Part shown: piece after piece, positions 51,974 through 61,013 of the stretch
How the letters are laid out: each line of letters begins with the position of its first letter
Numbering within the stretch: position 1 is the stretch's first letter
NCBI RefSeq assembly: GCF_018402175.1
Contig: NZ_JAGYJK010000006.1
Span: forward strand, 1 to 64,000
Length of the DNA stretch: 64,000 nt
Source: Yoonia sp.
GTDB taxonomy: Bacteria; Pseudomonadota; Alphaproteobacteria; Rhodobacterales; Rhodobacteraceae
Direction: 5' to 3'
Made by a program: the position numbers and the translations under genes
The notes under the pieces: model-generated
Seen by the model: the letters and a program-made list of their open reading frames with translations, nothing else
Database searches by the model: none
Told to the model about the DNA's origin: nothing

Positions 51974-53409
51974 GATAGTCCTTTCAGTGCGGTATAGCTG
52001 GCGCGATAGCGCGCATGGGCCTGCGAAAAGGCCGCGGTCAGTTTGGTGTCGGGGTCGATCGTGCGGGCGATCTTGGGCGCTGTGGCAATCTCGGCCCCAG
52101 CCCCCGTTGCCGCCATCAGCCCAAGGCGGGCCGCCCCATATGCCCCGCCGAAATCACCCGCGACAGGCAGGGCGATGGGCAGGTCCAGCGATGTGGCAAT
52201 CGCCTGCACCCAGTAATCCGACCGCGACCCGCCGCCGACGGCGATCAGGCGGGTGATCTTGGTGCCGGTGCTGGCCAGCGCGTCATGGCAATCGCGGATC
52301 GCATGGGTCACACCTTCCAATACAGCACGCGCCATCACCGCGCTGTCGGTTGCGTGATCCAGATGCAAAAACGCGCCACGGATCGCGGCATCATTATGCG
52401 GGGTCCGTTCCCCGCCCAGATAGGGCAGAAACAGCGGCTTGCCCGGCGCCTGCAAGGCCCCCAGATCAGCGGTCAGCGTGGCGGCGGGTTTGTCCGCCAC
52501 ATGCGCAAACCAGTTCAGCGCATCGGCAGCAGCAAGGATCACGCCCATCTGGTGCCATGTGTCAGGCAAAGCATGGCAGAACGTATGCACAGCACTGGCG
52601 GCATCGGGCTGATAGGCATCGCTGGCCGCGAACAGCACGCCGGATGTGCCCAGCGAGACAAAGGCATCGCCTGCCTTGACCACACCGACACCCACGGCGC
52701 TGGCGGCATTGTCACCCCCGCCGCCCGCAACGACCACGCCATGCGGCAGGCCCCAACGGGTCGCCAATGCATCACGCAGCTGCCCCGACACGTCGGAGCC
52801 TTCCACCAATCGCGGCATCTGCGCGCGGGTCAGGCCGGTCGCGGCCAGCAGGTCATCGGACCAATCGCGCTTGGCCACGTCCAGCCAGCTGGTGCCAGCA
52901 GCGTCCGACATTTCGGCCACAGCCTCGCCCGTCAGCCACAGGCGCAGGTAATCTTTCGGCAGCAGAACACGGGCGACACGGGCAAAAATCGCGGGTTCAT
53001 GCCGCGCCACCCAGACAAGTTTCGGCGCGGTAAAGCCCGCAAAGACGATATTGCCGGTCAGCGCGCGGAACCGCGGGTCGGCGTCCAGTTCAGCCGCCTC
53101 AGCGGCGGAACGCGTATCATTCCACAAGATACACGGGCGAAGCACCGCGTCACTCGAATCCAGCAAGGTCGCACCATGCATATGCCCCGACAGGCCAATA
53201 CCGCGGACAGCACCCAGCGAAACCTGCGCCGCCAAAGACTGCATCACGGCATCTGCCGCATCTAACCAACTGGACGGTGCCTGCTCGGACCACCCCTGCG
53301 CCAGGCGTGCGACCTGTAATGGGGCCGTCGCCTCGGCCAAGATGGCCTGCGCGTCGTCGATCAGAACAGCCTTGAGACCCGAGGTTCCCAGATCAAGACC
53401 AATATACAT
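51970..53409 (-). CDS. xylB: XylB, xylulokinase
   Basis: This 479-residue FGGY-family kinase makes D-xylulose 5-phosphate. It has the N-terminal [30 protein letters not shown], the central [15 protein letters not shown] and the C-terminal [16 protein letters not shown]. It overlaps xylA by four bases and follows xylG by one base. The product enters the pentose phosphate route. Confidence 0.95.
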   Translation of the reverse strand: MYIGLDLGTSGLKAVLIDDAQAILAEATAPLQVARLAQGWSEQAPSSWLDAADAVMQSLAAQVSLGAVRGIGLSGHMHGATLLDSSDAVLRPCILWNDTRSAAEAAELDADPRFRALTGNIVFAGFTAPKLVWVARHEPAIFARVARVLLPKDYLRLWLTGEAVAEMSDAAGTSWLDVAKRDWSDDLLAATGLTRAQMPRLVEGSDVSGQLRDALATRWGLPHGVVVAGGGGDNAASAVGVGVVKAGDAFVSLGTSGVLFAASDAYQPDAASAVHTFCHALPDTWHQMGVILAAADALNWFAHVADKPAATLTADLGALQAPGKPLFLPYLGGERTPHNDAAIRGAFLHLDHATDSAVMARAVLEGVTHAIRDCHDALASTGTKITRLIAVGGGSRSDYWVQAIATSLDLPIALPVAGDFGGAYGAARLGLMAATGAGAEIATAPKIARTIDPDTKLTAAFSQAHARYRASYTALKGLS

Positions 53410-53410
53410 A

Positions 53411-54181
53411 TCAGTTTTGTTGTTTTTTGGGGTTTTTTCCCATGATAATCATCGACAGGATATCATCCTCGGTCACATCCTCGACACGTTCGTTGCCGAT
53501 CAACTGACCGTTTTTCATCACGGCCACACGGTCACACAAGTCCATCATTTCGCGGGTGTCGTGACTGATCAGGAATATCCCAAGCCCTTGGTTTTTCAGC
53601 TCTTTGATCAGATCAGCGACCATTTCCGTTTCGTGGACGCCCAAAGCCGCTGTCGGTTCATCCATGATCAGGATGCGTGCGTTGAAATAGACCGCGCGCG
53701 CAATTGCCACCGATTGACGCTGGCCACCCGATAGCGCGCTGACAGGCTCTTTGAACTTTTTGAAATTCGGATTGAGCTGCGCCATGATCCTGCGGGTTTC
53801 AGCTTCCATGCTGGCATCATCCAGAAACCCAAACCGGGTCGTCAATTCGCGCCCCAGAAACAGATTGCTCGCGGCGTCCAGATTATCGGCCAAGGCCAAG
53901 GTCTGATAGATCGTCTCGATATTCAAATTCCGGCTATCACGCGGGCTGGTAATCTGGGCTTTCTTGCCTTCGATCCAGAACTCGCCACTATCGGCCTGAT
54001 AGGCGCCAGACAGGCACTTGATCAGCGTGGATTTGCCCGCTCCGTTGTGGCCTAGAAGGCCCACAACTTCACCAGCATAAAGATCGAGCGACACCCCATC
54101 GACAGCACGGATGCCGCCAAAGGCAATCGAGATATTCCGCATTTCAACCAGCGGGGTCCCTGAACGTAAATCAGTCATCAA
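53411..54181 (-). CDS. xylG: Sugar ABC transporter ATPase, single-domain XylG type
   Basis: This 256-residue ATPase has Walker [10 protein letters not shown], signature [15 protein letters not shown] and Walker [12 protein letters not shown]. Unlike E. coli XylG (513 residues, two nucleotide-binding domains) it has only one, as in FrcA-like alphaproteobacterial sugar importers, so it should act as a dimer. It lies between the permease and xylulokinase genes. Confidence 0.92.
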   Translation of the reverse strand: MMTDLRSGTPLVEMRNISIAFGGIRAVDGVSLDLYAGEVVGLLGHNGAGKSTLIKCLSGAYQADSGEFWIEGKKAQITSPRDSRNLNIETIYQTLALADNLDAASNLFLGRELTTRFGFLDDASMEAETRRIMAQLNPNFKKFKEPVSALSGGQRQSVAIARAVYFNARILIMDEPTAALGVHETEMVADLIKELKNQGLGIFLISHDTREMMDLCDRVAVMKNGQLIGNERVEDVTEDDILSMIIMGKNPKKQQN

Positions 54182-54190
54182 AAGGTCCCC

Positions 54191-55528
54191 TTACTTGACG
54201 TTTTTGCGGTAGAGATTGTCGAGGTAGACAGCGAGCACGAGAACCGAACCAACGACGATCTGCTGCACGGATGTATCAAAACCGATCAAGACCATGCCCG
54301 ATTGCAGACTTTGCATCACCAGGGCACCCAGAATTGCGCCATAGATCGTACCGATGCCACCCGCCAGTGATGTCCCGCCGATCACCGCTGCGGCGATCAC
54401 ATAGAGTTCGTCCAACAGGCCCAAGGCGTTTGTCGCAGAATTCAGACGCGCGGATGCCACAACAGCAGCCAGTCCCGCCAATGACCCCATCAACATAAAG
54501 ATGCGCATCGTCATCCATTTGACATTAATGCCTGCCAGCTCTGCCGCTTCGGGGTTTCCACCGATGGCAAACACATTGCGGCCAAACCGCGTGCGCTTGA
54601 CCAGAATGGTCATCAAGACCCCGACAACCACAAGGATCAGCACAGGAATGGCAAAGCCATGACTGATGAAAAGACCTTCGGGCGGAACGGTGATGTTATT
54701 TGCTGCGGCATATTGGTTCACGATGCCGCGCGGCCAAGGATAGGAATTCACCAACAGGACAGATCCGATAACAAGCGCGCATGACGTGCCGCCGACGGTC
54801 AGTTCACCCCATATCGGGCGTTGTGCAAAGCCGTGTCTTTGGCGACTCCGGCGGCTTGAAACCATCATCCAGACGATGGCGATGCAAACGATAATCCCGA
54901 CAACCCAACTGCCCGTAGCGCCGATCGTGCCATATGGACCGCCACCCAAAAGCTGGAAGGTTGAATCCACAGGCGAGATCGTTTTGCCGTTATTCGCCAG
55001 AAATGCCGCGCCGCGCCACACCAAAAGCCCGCCCAGCGTGACGATAAAGGCCGGGATCCCGCGATAGGCAATCAACCAGCCGTGAAATGCACCAATCGTC
55101 ATCCCCATCAGAATGCCGATGGTCGCGGTGACGATCCAGATCAGCGGATGACCCAAGCCCAGATATTGCGGCAAGATTTCAACCTGAACGATCCCCATTG
55201 TCATGCCGGTCACGCCCAACAGCGCGCCCACGGACAAATCAATGTGGCGGGTCACAATCACCAGCACCATCCCTGTCGCCATGATGCCAATCGACGAGGT
55301 TTGCACGGACAGGTTCCACAGATTGCGCGGCGTTAACATGGCGCCGAACCCGTTGAAAACCGCGCCATAGATATGAAAACCGAACCAGATCAAGGCAAGC
55401 GCGCCAAACATCCCCAACAGGCGGGTATCAATTTCAGTCCCTTTGAGAAACTTGCCTATCAGCCCAAGGTCTTGCTGGCCGCTTTTGGTTTCAGCAGAGG
55501 CGTCAGAGGCCTCGGTCGTATCAGTCAT
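54191..55528 (-). CDS. xylH: XylH, xylose ABC transporter permease
   Basis: This 445-residue inner-membrane permease of the ribose/xylose importer family has about 10-12 hydrophobic segments, the phrase GMVLVIVTRHIDLSVGALLG, the FIVTLGGLLVWRGAAFL helix and the C-terminal GGTSLAGGIGTIYGAILGAL. The ATG at 55528 begins MTDTTEASDA; the reading to 55642 extends into the terminator and is unlikely. An alternative ATG lies at 55549. A strong hairpin separates it from xylF. Confidence 0.93.
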   Translation of the reverse strand: MTDTTEASDASAETKSGQQDLGLIGKFLKGTEIDTRLLGMFGALALIWFGFHIYGAVFNGFGAMLTPRNLWNLSVQTSSIGIMATGMVLVIVTRHIDLSVGALLGVTGMTMGIVQVEILPQYLGLGHPLIWIVTATIGILMGMTIGAFHGWLIAYRGIPAFIVTLGGLLVWRGAAFLANNGKTISPVDSTFQLLGGGPYGTIGATGSWVVGIIVCIAIVWMMVSSRRSRQRHGFAQRPIWGELTVGGTSCALVIGSVLLVNSYPWPRGIVNQYAAANNITVPPEGLFISHGFAIPVLILVVVGVLMTILVKRTRFGRNVFAIGGNPEAAELAGINVKWMTMRIFMLMGSLAGLAAVVASARLNSATNALGLLDELYVIAAAVIGGTSLAGGIGTIYGAILGALVMQSLQSGMVLIGFDTSVQQIVVGSVLVLAVYLDNLYRKNVK

Positions 55529-55639
55529 ACTCTTGTTCCCATGTTGCATTGGCCAAGCAACCGCAACTCTATCCGGCAATGAAAATGCGGCGGCTGTCAC
55601 TGCGTCTGGACATGGCTGTTGGCCAGACTGACATGCCGG

Positions 55640-55680
55640 CAAATAAAAGACCGGCGCCCGGTTTGTGCCGGGCGCCGGTC
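55640..55680 (-). terminator. Strong hairpin with T-tract between xylF and xylH
   Basis: A perfect 13-bp GC-rich stem (55649-55661 with 55668-55680, six-base loop) is followed on the minus strand by TTTTATTTG. It looks like a rho-independent terminator 10 bp after the xylF stop. Partial read-through would make the binding protein more abundant than the membrane parts. Confidence 0.85.
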
Positions 55681-55690
55681 AGTTCACAGC

Positions 55691-56716
55691 TTATTCGCAG
55701 CCAGCAACGCCAGCGATCGCGCCTTCACAAGCTTGCGCTTTCGAGATGTGGCCTGCGTCGATTGCAACATTCAGGTTGTCGCGTGTCAAAGGTGTTGGGT
55801 CCAGCAGGATCGCGTTCACAGGGATCCCCTTCTCACCGTTCGAGAAGACACCAGCGCCGTCGATGGCCGCCATGGCTGTACCGCTTGCAAGGTCAGATGC
55901 GATCTGACCGGCCGCAGCACCCAATGCGCGGGCGTCTTTCCAGACGGATACTGTCTGCAAACCACGTGCAACGCGGTTGATCGCAGCCAAATCACCGTCT
56001 TGACCGCCAACCGGGATCACAAGACCCTGGGCGCTCAGCGCTGCAACAACACCGCCGGCCATGCCGTCGTTCTGGGACAGAACCGCATCAACGTCGTTGT
56101 TGTTGGCGGTCAGGATCTGCTCCATGTTGCGCTGCGCGCTTTCTGGCTTCCACGCGTCAGAGAAGGCTTCGCCCACGATCGTGATCGCACCCGAATTGAC
56201 GCTGTCGCCGATGACTTCCATCATGCCCTGCAGCAAGAAACCGGCATTCGGGTCACCTGGGTCACCTTTGATGATGGCGTAATTGCCTTCAGGCTGCACA
56301 TCCAGAACGGATTGCGCGATGATCCGGCCAACGCCGACGTTGTCAAATGTCAGATAAAATGTGCGGTCATCTTCGATCAGACGGTCATAGCCGATGACAG
56401 GGATGCCTTCGTTGGCGGCTGCGTCGATTGCAGGCCCGATCGCATCTTTGTCCCAAGCGTTAATGATCAGGACGTCAACACCTTGGCTCATCAGTGCCTC
56501 GATGTCTGTCAGCTGCTTTGCCGCAGACGACTGCGCATCGGCGGACACATAGGTGTTGCCGTTGGCTTCAATCGCAGCGACCATGGCAGCTTCATCGATT
56601 TTCCAGCGCTCTTCTTGAAAGCTGGCCCAAGATACGCCAACGCGCATGCCCTCTGCCAAAGCAGCCGAGTTGAAACCGACCACGGCAATTGCCGCGACGA
56701 GAATGGATTTATGCAT
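55691..56716 (-). CDS. xylF: XylF, periplasmic D-xylose-binding protein
   Basis: This 341-residue receptor has a signal peptide (MHKSILVAAIAVVGFNSAAL then AEG). The fold shows VGVSWASFQEERWKIDEAAM, VLIINAWDKDAIGPAIDAA, NEGIPVIGYDRLI and VLSQNDGMAGGVVAAL, characteristic of XylF. ATG 56716 starts the signal; the form to 56743 is rejected. It is the first gene of the xylose operon, divergent from the ROK repressor with 209 AT-rich bases between, where the promoters and operator must lie (a TTGACA at 56807-56802 on the minus strand could be a -35 box). Confidence 0.95.
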   Translation of the reverse strand: MHKSILVAAIAVVGFNSAALAEGMRVGVSWASFQEERWKIDEAAMVAAIEANGNTYVSADAQSSAAKQLTDIEALMSQGVDVLIINAWDKDAIGPAIDAAANEGIPVIGYDRLIEDDRTFYLTFDNVGVGRIIAQSVLDVQPEGNYAIIKGDPGDPNAGFLLQGMMEVIGDSVNSGAITIVGEAFSDAWKPESAQRNMEQILTANNNDVDAVLSQNDGMAGGVVAALSAQGLVIPVGGQDGDLAAINRVARGLQTVSVWKDARALGAAAGQIASDLASGTAMAAIDGAGVFSNGEKGIPVNAILLDPTPLTRDNLNVAIDAGHISKAQACEGAIAGVAGCE

Positions 56717-56925
56717 GTTTTCCTCCCAATGATGTGCCCCCATGCACTGAGGGCGCGGGTTTTTGACCCCACGAAAGCCAAAATGCCAAATTTAATTCAG
56801 TTGTCAAAATAAAAATTGCCGAAAATTAGAAAATTTCGCTTTTCGACCGCAGAAAAATTGGGCAGACTTTGAAAACACCCGTAAACCACTCGGTCTCTGG
56901 TCATTAATAATTCAGGCCGTAAATT

Positions 56926-58191
56926 ATGTACGACGTTATCTCATCGCAAAGCGACGAATCGCCCGCCCCAGCTGGGTGCGGCCCGCTGCTGCCGGCCACC
57001 CATGGCGAGAGCAAACCGTTGCGCCAGCAGATTTTTGAGCATGTCCGCGCCGAAGGCCGCGCGGCCCGGACAGACGTGACCCGCGCCTTGGGAATCAGTG
57101 CCGGATCAGCAACGACACTGACCGCTGACCTGATCACCGCAGGCCTGTTGCGCGAGGTTGAGGGGCTGACACGCGAATTGGGGCGTGGACGCCCGCCCGT
57201 CGCGTTGGAAGTGGTCCCCGAAGGTCGCTACGTCATCGGAATCAAACTGTCGGACGAGGTCCATTCCGCCGTTTTGACAGACTTCGCAGGCCAGATGCTG
57301 GCCGATGCATCCTTGGCGACCCTGCCCACACGCAAATCTATGGATGCGATTCTGGAAGAAATCGACGCCTTGATGGATCTGGTACTGAAAGCTGCGGGCA
57401 AATCGCTGTCCGATATTTCCGCGGTGGGTGTCGGGTTGTCAGGTCTGGTTGACCACAGCACTGGCATGGTCGCCTGGTCCCCTTTGCTGAGCGGACGGGA
57501 TACGGATTTCCAGACCGCCTTTGTCGGGCGTTTCGGCGTGCCGCTGCTGGTGGACAACGATTCCAACGTCCTGACCCTTGCCGAACTGTGGTTTGGCGCG
57601 GGGCGGTCGATGTCGGATTTTGCCGTCGTCACGATCGAACACGGTGTCGGGATGGGGCTGGTGCTGGATAATCGGCTGTTTCGGGGATCGCGCGGGATGG
57701 GGCTGGAATTGGGCCATACCAAGGTGCAGCTTGATGGCGCGCTGTGTCGGTGTGGCCAGCGTGGGTGTCTTGAAGCCTATCTGGCCGATTATGCCCTTGC
57801 CCGCGAAGCCGCGACCGCCCTGCACCGCAATCCGCGCAATCAGCAAAGCGCGCATGCGATGCTTGATGCCTTGTTCTCGCAGGCGAAATCCGGGAACGAG
57901 GCGGCGCGCACGATCTTTCGCCGCGCGGGGCGCTATCTTTCGGTGGGTCTGTCGAATGTCATCCAGCTTTTCGATCCTGAATTGATCATTCTGTCCGGCG
58001 AGCGGATGCAATACGATTACCTGTACGCCGACGAGGTGATTGCCGAAATGCAAAAACTGACGCTGACATCGGGGCGCGCACCGTGCCGTATTGAAACCCA
58101 TGCATGGGGTGATCTGGTGTGGGCGCGGGGTGCCACCGCTTTGGCATTGGCGGCCGTCACGGACGCGGCCTTGGGTGAAGCGCGGGCATGA
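56926..58191 (+). CDS. xylR: ROK-family transcriptional repressor of the xylose operon
   Basis: This 421-residue protein has an N-terminal winged helix (RQQIFEHVRAEGRAARTDVT, LGISAGSATTLTADLI) and a C-terminal ROK domain with the zinc motif CRCGQRGCLE and the ATP-site-like DNDSNVLTLAE. The divergent location next to xylF fits the ROK-type XylR of alphaproteobacteria, released from DNA by xylose. Its stop overlaps the start of the CRTAC1-like gene by four bases (ATGA). Confidence 0.9.
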   Translation: MYDVISSQSDESPAPAGCGPLLPATHGESKPLRQQIFEHVRAEGRAARTDVTRALGISAGSATTLTADLITAGLLREVEGLTRELGRGRPPVALEVVPEGRYVIGIKLSDEVHSAVLTDFAGQMLADASLATLPTRKSMDAILEEIDALMDLVLKAAGKSLSDISAVGVGLSGLVDHSTGMVAWSPLLSGRDTDFQTAFVGRFGVPLLVDNDSNVLTLAELWFGAGRSMSDFAVVTIEHGVGMGLVLDNRLFRGSRGMGLELGHTKVQLDGALCRCGQRGCLEAYLADYALAREAATALHRNPRNQQSAHAMLDALFSQAKSGNEAARTIFRRAGRYLSVGLSNVIQLFDPELIILSGERMQYDYLYADEVIAEMQKLTLTSGRAPCRIETHAWGDLVWARGATALALAAVTDAALGEARA

Positions 58192-59669
58192 TCCGGTTTG
58201 TGGTCCTGTGCCTGATGGCCATGCCTGCAACGGCGCAACCAGTTTTTGAAAATCGGTCGGACGCCCTGCCTACCCATGTCTATGGCGGCGGATGGGAACA
58301 TTTTGTCGGCGGCGGTGTCGCTGTCTTCGACTGCAACGGCGACACGTTGCCCGATATTTTTGCAGCGGGCGGCGAAAACCCCGCGGCCCTATTCATGAAC
58401 GCCGGCGACTTTCGCTTTCAACCTGTCGGCTTGCCGGACATGTCCGGCGTGACAGGTGCGTATCCTGTGGACATCAACGCCGACGGACATATGGATCTAT
58501 TCGTTTTGCGGGTCGGGCAAAATCAGGTGCTTTTGGGCAGCGGGGCCTGTGGTTTCGACACAGGGTTCCCGCTGCCGGCGGATGACGCATGGTCCACAGC
58601 TTTTTCGGCATGGTGGGAAGATGACGGCTATCCTGTCATGGCTGTCGGCAATTATGTGGATCGCGCCAATCCCGACGGCCCGTTCCAGGTCTGCGACGCA
58701 AACCAGATTTTGCGCCCCTCGCCGCAAGGCAGCTACCAAAGCACGGCGCTGACGCCAGGCTTTTGCCCCTTGTCGATCCTTGCCGCCAAGGATGCGCGTC
58801 AGCGATCCACTTTGCGGATATCGAACGACCGCCAATATTATGTGCGCGGTGGCTATGAACAGATGTGGGATATCGAGGACCAACGCTTTCTCGGGCCTGA
58901 AGACAACTGGAAACAGGTCTCGCTCTGGGGGATGGGGATCGCCAGCCGCGACCTGACCGGCGACGGGCGCGACGAGGTTATGCTGACCTCGATGGGGGAT
59001 CAACTGATGCAGGTGGCCCAGCCTGACGGCACCTATGCCAATGCGCCCTTTAGTATCGGGACCTATGCCCATCGCCCGCATACCGGCGATGACGGGCGGC
59101 CATCCACCGGCTGGCACGCGGAATTCGCCGATGTGGATAATGACGGTCGCGCTGATCTGTTCATCGCCAAAGGAAATGTGGACCAGATGCCGGGGCTGGC
59201 GATGGCTGACCCCAATAACCTGTTGATGCAACAGCCCGATGGCACATTTGTCGAGGCAGCCCAGACCGCAGGCGTCGCCACAACGGCGCGGTCACGGGGT
59301 GCGGCTTTGGCCGATTTCGACGGCGACGGGCGGTTGGACCTGATCGTCGTAAACCGCCGCGCCCCGCTGGAGATTTACCGCAATGTGACGGACGGCACCG
59401 GCAACTGGCTGACCGTGGCGCTGACCCAGTCGGGCGGCAACCGCAACGCCATCGGCGCGGTTGTCATGGTCACGACGGACAGCGGCAGGCAAAGCCAGCA
59501 AAACACCATCGGCGGTGGCCATGCGGGCGGCAAGGCGCTGCCGCTGCATTTCGGTCTGGGCGATGCGGATCGTGCGACAGTGACCGTGACATGGCCCGAC
59601 GGGGCGCAAAGCACGCATCAGGTGCAGGCGAATGCGTCCCTAACCTTCGGGCATCCGCGCGACCGTTAG
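58188..59669 (+). CDS. CRTAC1-like FG-GAP/VCBS repeat protein with ASPIC/UnbV-type C-terminus
   Basis: This 493-residue secreted protein has a signal peptide (MIRFVVLCLMAMPATAQ). Several FG-GAP calcium-binding repeats are seen: FDCNGDTLPDIF, DINADGHMDLFVL, DLTGDGRDEVML, DVDNDGRADLFIA and DFDGDGRLDLIVV, as in beta-propeller folds. The C-terminus (NRNAIGAVVMVTTDSG, LHFGLGDADRATVTVTWPDG) is the ASPIC/UnbV domain. The function is unknown, perhaps surface binding. It is coupled to the ROK repressor by ATGA and overlaps the end of the convergent MauG-like gene by 30 bp. Confidence 0.9.
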   Translation: MIRFVVLCLMAMPATAQPVFENRSDALPTHVYGGGWEHFVGGGVAVFDCNGDTLPDIFAAGGENPAALFMNAGDFRFQPVGLPDMSGVTGAYPVDINADGHMDLFVLRVGQNQVLLGSGACGFDTGFPLPADDAWSTAFSAWWEDDGYPVMAVGNYVDRANPDGPFQVCDANQILRPSPQGSYQSTALTPGFCPLSILAAKDARQRSTLRISNDRQYYVRGGYEQMWDIEDQRFLGPEDNWKQVSLWGMGIASRDLTGDGRDEVMLTSMGDQLMQVAQPDGTYANAPFSIGTYAHRPHTGDDGRPSTGWHAEFADVDNDGRADLFIAKGNVDQMPGLAMADPNNLLMQQPDGTFVEAAQTAGVATTARSRGAALADFDGDGRLDLIVVNRRAPLEIYRNVTDGTGNWLTVALTQSGGNRNAIGAVVMVTTDSGRQSQQNTIGGGHAGGKALPLHFGLGDADRATVTVTWPDGAQSTHQVQANASLTFGHPRDR

Positions 59670-60953
59670 GCCGCTGGGCACCGCATCGGGGATACCCAGA
59701 ACGCCCGCCTGCGCATTGGGATCGGTCAGACTGTCTAGAAAGGCCAGCAAGGCATCAACGGCGGCATCGTCACCCGCGACCGGCGCAACCGTCACCGCCG
59801 CGGCAATCGCGGCACTGTCAGACAGCCCGCGGCTGTCATCGACCGGCAGGTCGGGCAGAAGCGCAAGGTCAAGTGTGTAAGCCTCCAGCGCCGCCACCGG
59901 ATCAAGATGCGCGACCAGAAATTCGCGCAGATCGGCATAGGCCCCCGAATGGCCATAAGGGCCGGTCAGCGCCACATTGCGCAGGCTGGGCGTACGAAAG
60001 GCATACATATCCGCCGGATCACCCGTGACACGGAACCGTCCCAGATCGCTGGCATGGCTTTCGAACCGTTCGGCCTTGCCCGGTCCGATCTGCGGCACGC
60101 CCATTGCGTGAAACTGGTGGTCGGTCAGGAAAGGGCCGGCATGGCAGGACACGCAGCCTGCATCGCCGTAAAACAGCGCCATGCCTGTGGCGGCGGGTTC
60201 GGGCAATGTGGCCTCGCCGCGCAGGACCGCGTCAAAGGGGGCATTGTCGGACCGCCATTCCAGTTCCATGAAAGCCGCGACAGCGTTGGATATATCGGTG
60301 AACCCGATCTGGTCGGGGCTGTCGATATGGTCATAAACGGCAATGAAGGCATCGCCATAGGCCGGAATATCCGCGACGCGTTGGGCGATGATGTCCCAAG
60401 CCCCGCCCTGCCCCGTGATCATGCCGCGCCGCACCGCCTGGGCCACATCGTTTTCGCTGTAATGCCCGGCCATTTCATCGGCCGACAGCACCGGAAACAT
60501 CGTCTGCGCCGACAAAAGCGAGACAAAGCCCGCCACCATGTCATCGGCCAGCGGTGTGCGCAGGCCGCCGGGGCGGGCGGGATCCACCTCGATCCGGCCA
60601 TCGGCAAACAACACGCTGAATTCATGGGCGCCGAGATTGAACAAGGCGGGCGAATTGCGCGGGATCCGCTGTTCGGGCATATTGGCCGCATCGGCCACGC
60701 GGTCGGGGCCAAGCCCCTTGCCGCCATCGCCCAAGCCCAGCGACAGCCCGTCGCTGGTGCCAAAATCAGGATGGTGACAGGTCGCGCAAGACACATCGCG
60801 GTTGCCTGACAGGATCGGGTCGTAGAACAACAGCTGGCCCAATTCCGCCTCGATCAGGCTGACAGGCTTGAAATCCGCATCCGTCAGCGGCGGTGGCAGA
60901 TCCTGCGCTGCCGCACTGCCCGCCATGACGGTAAAACCCAAAACCAGACGCAT
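59640..60953 (-). CDS. MauG/CcpA-like di-heme cytochrome c peroxidase family protein
   Basis: This 437-residue periplasmic protein has a signal peptide (MRLVLGFTVMAGSAAAQ) and two heme c sites, CATCH at residues 56-60 and CVSCH at 267-271. RTPSLRNVALTGPYGHSGAY near residue 340 is a family hallmark. Relatives reduce peroxide or carry out oxidative protein modification. It is convergent with the CRTAC1-like gene (30-bp overlap); such pairs of FG-GAP proteins and di-heme cytochromes recur in proteobacteria, so the two may work together. ATG 60953 starts the signal. Confidence 0.92.
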   Translation of the reverse strand: MRLVLGFTVMAGSAAAQDLPPPLTDADFKPVSLIEAELGQLLFYDPILSGNRDVSCATCHHPDFGTSDGLSLGLGDGGKGLGPDRVADAANMPEQRIPRNSPALFNLGAHEFSVLFADGRIEVDPARPGGLRTPLADDMVAGFVSLLSAQTMFPVLSADEMAGHYSENDVAQAVRRGMITGQGGAWDIIAQRVADIPAYGDAFIAVYDHIDSPDQIGFTDISNAVAAFMELEWRSDNAPFDAVLRGEATLPEPAATGMALFYGDAGCVSCHAGPFLTDHQFHAMGVPQIGPGKAERFESHASDLGRFRVTGDPADMYAFRTPSLRNVALTGPYGHSGAYADLREFLVAHLDPVAALEAYTLDLALLPDLPVDDSRGLSDSAAIAAAVTVAPVAGDDAAVDALLAFLDSLTDPNAQAGVLGIPDAVPSGLTVARMPEG

Positions 60954-61013
60954 GTGATCCCCCCCGTGTTGCGCGGATCGTATCACTTGCCAAAATGCTC
61001 TGGCAAGCCTGCG

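Noticed and set aside
56744-56925. Defined XylR operator
   Set aside because: The region is AT-rich and holds a TTGACA box, but no convincing long palindrome could be chosen; the -10 element is also poor.
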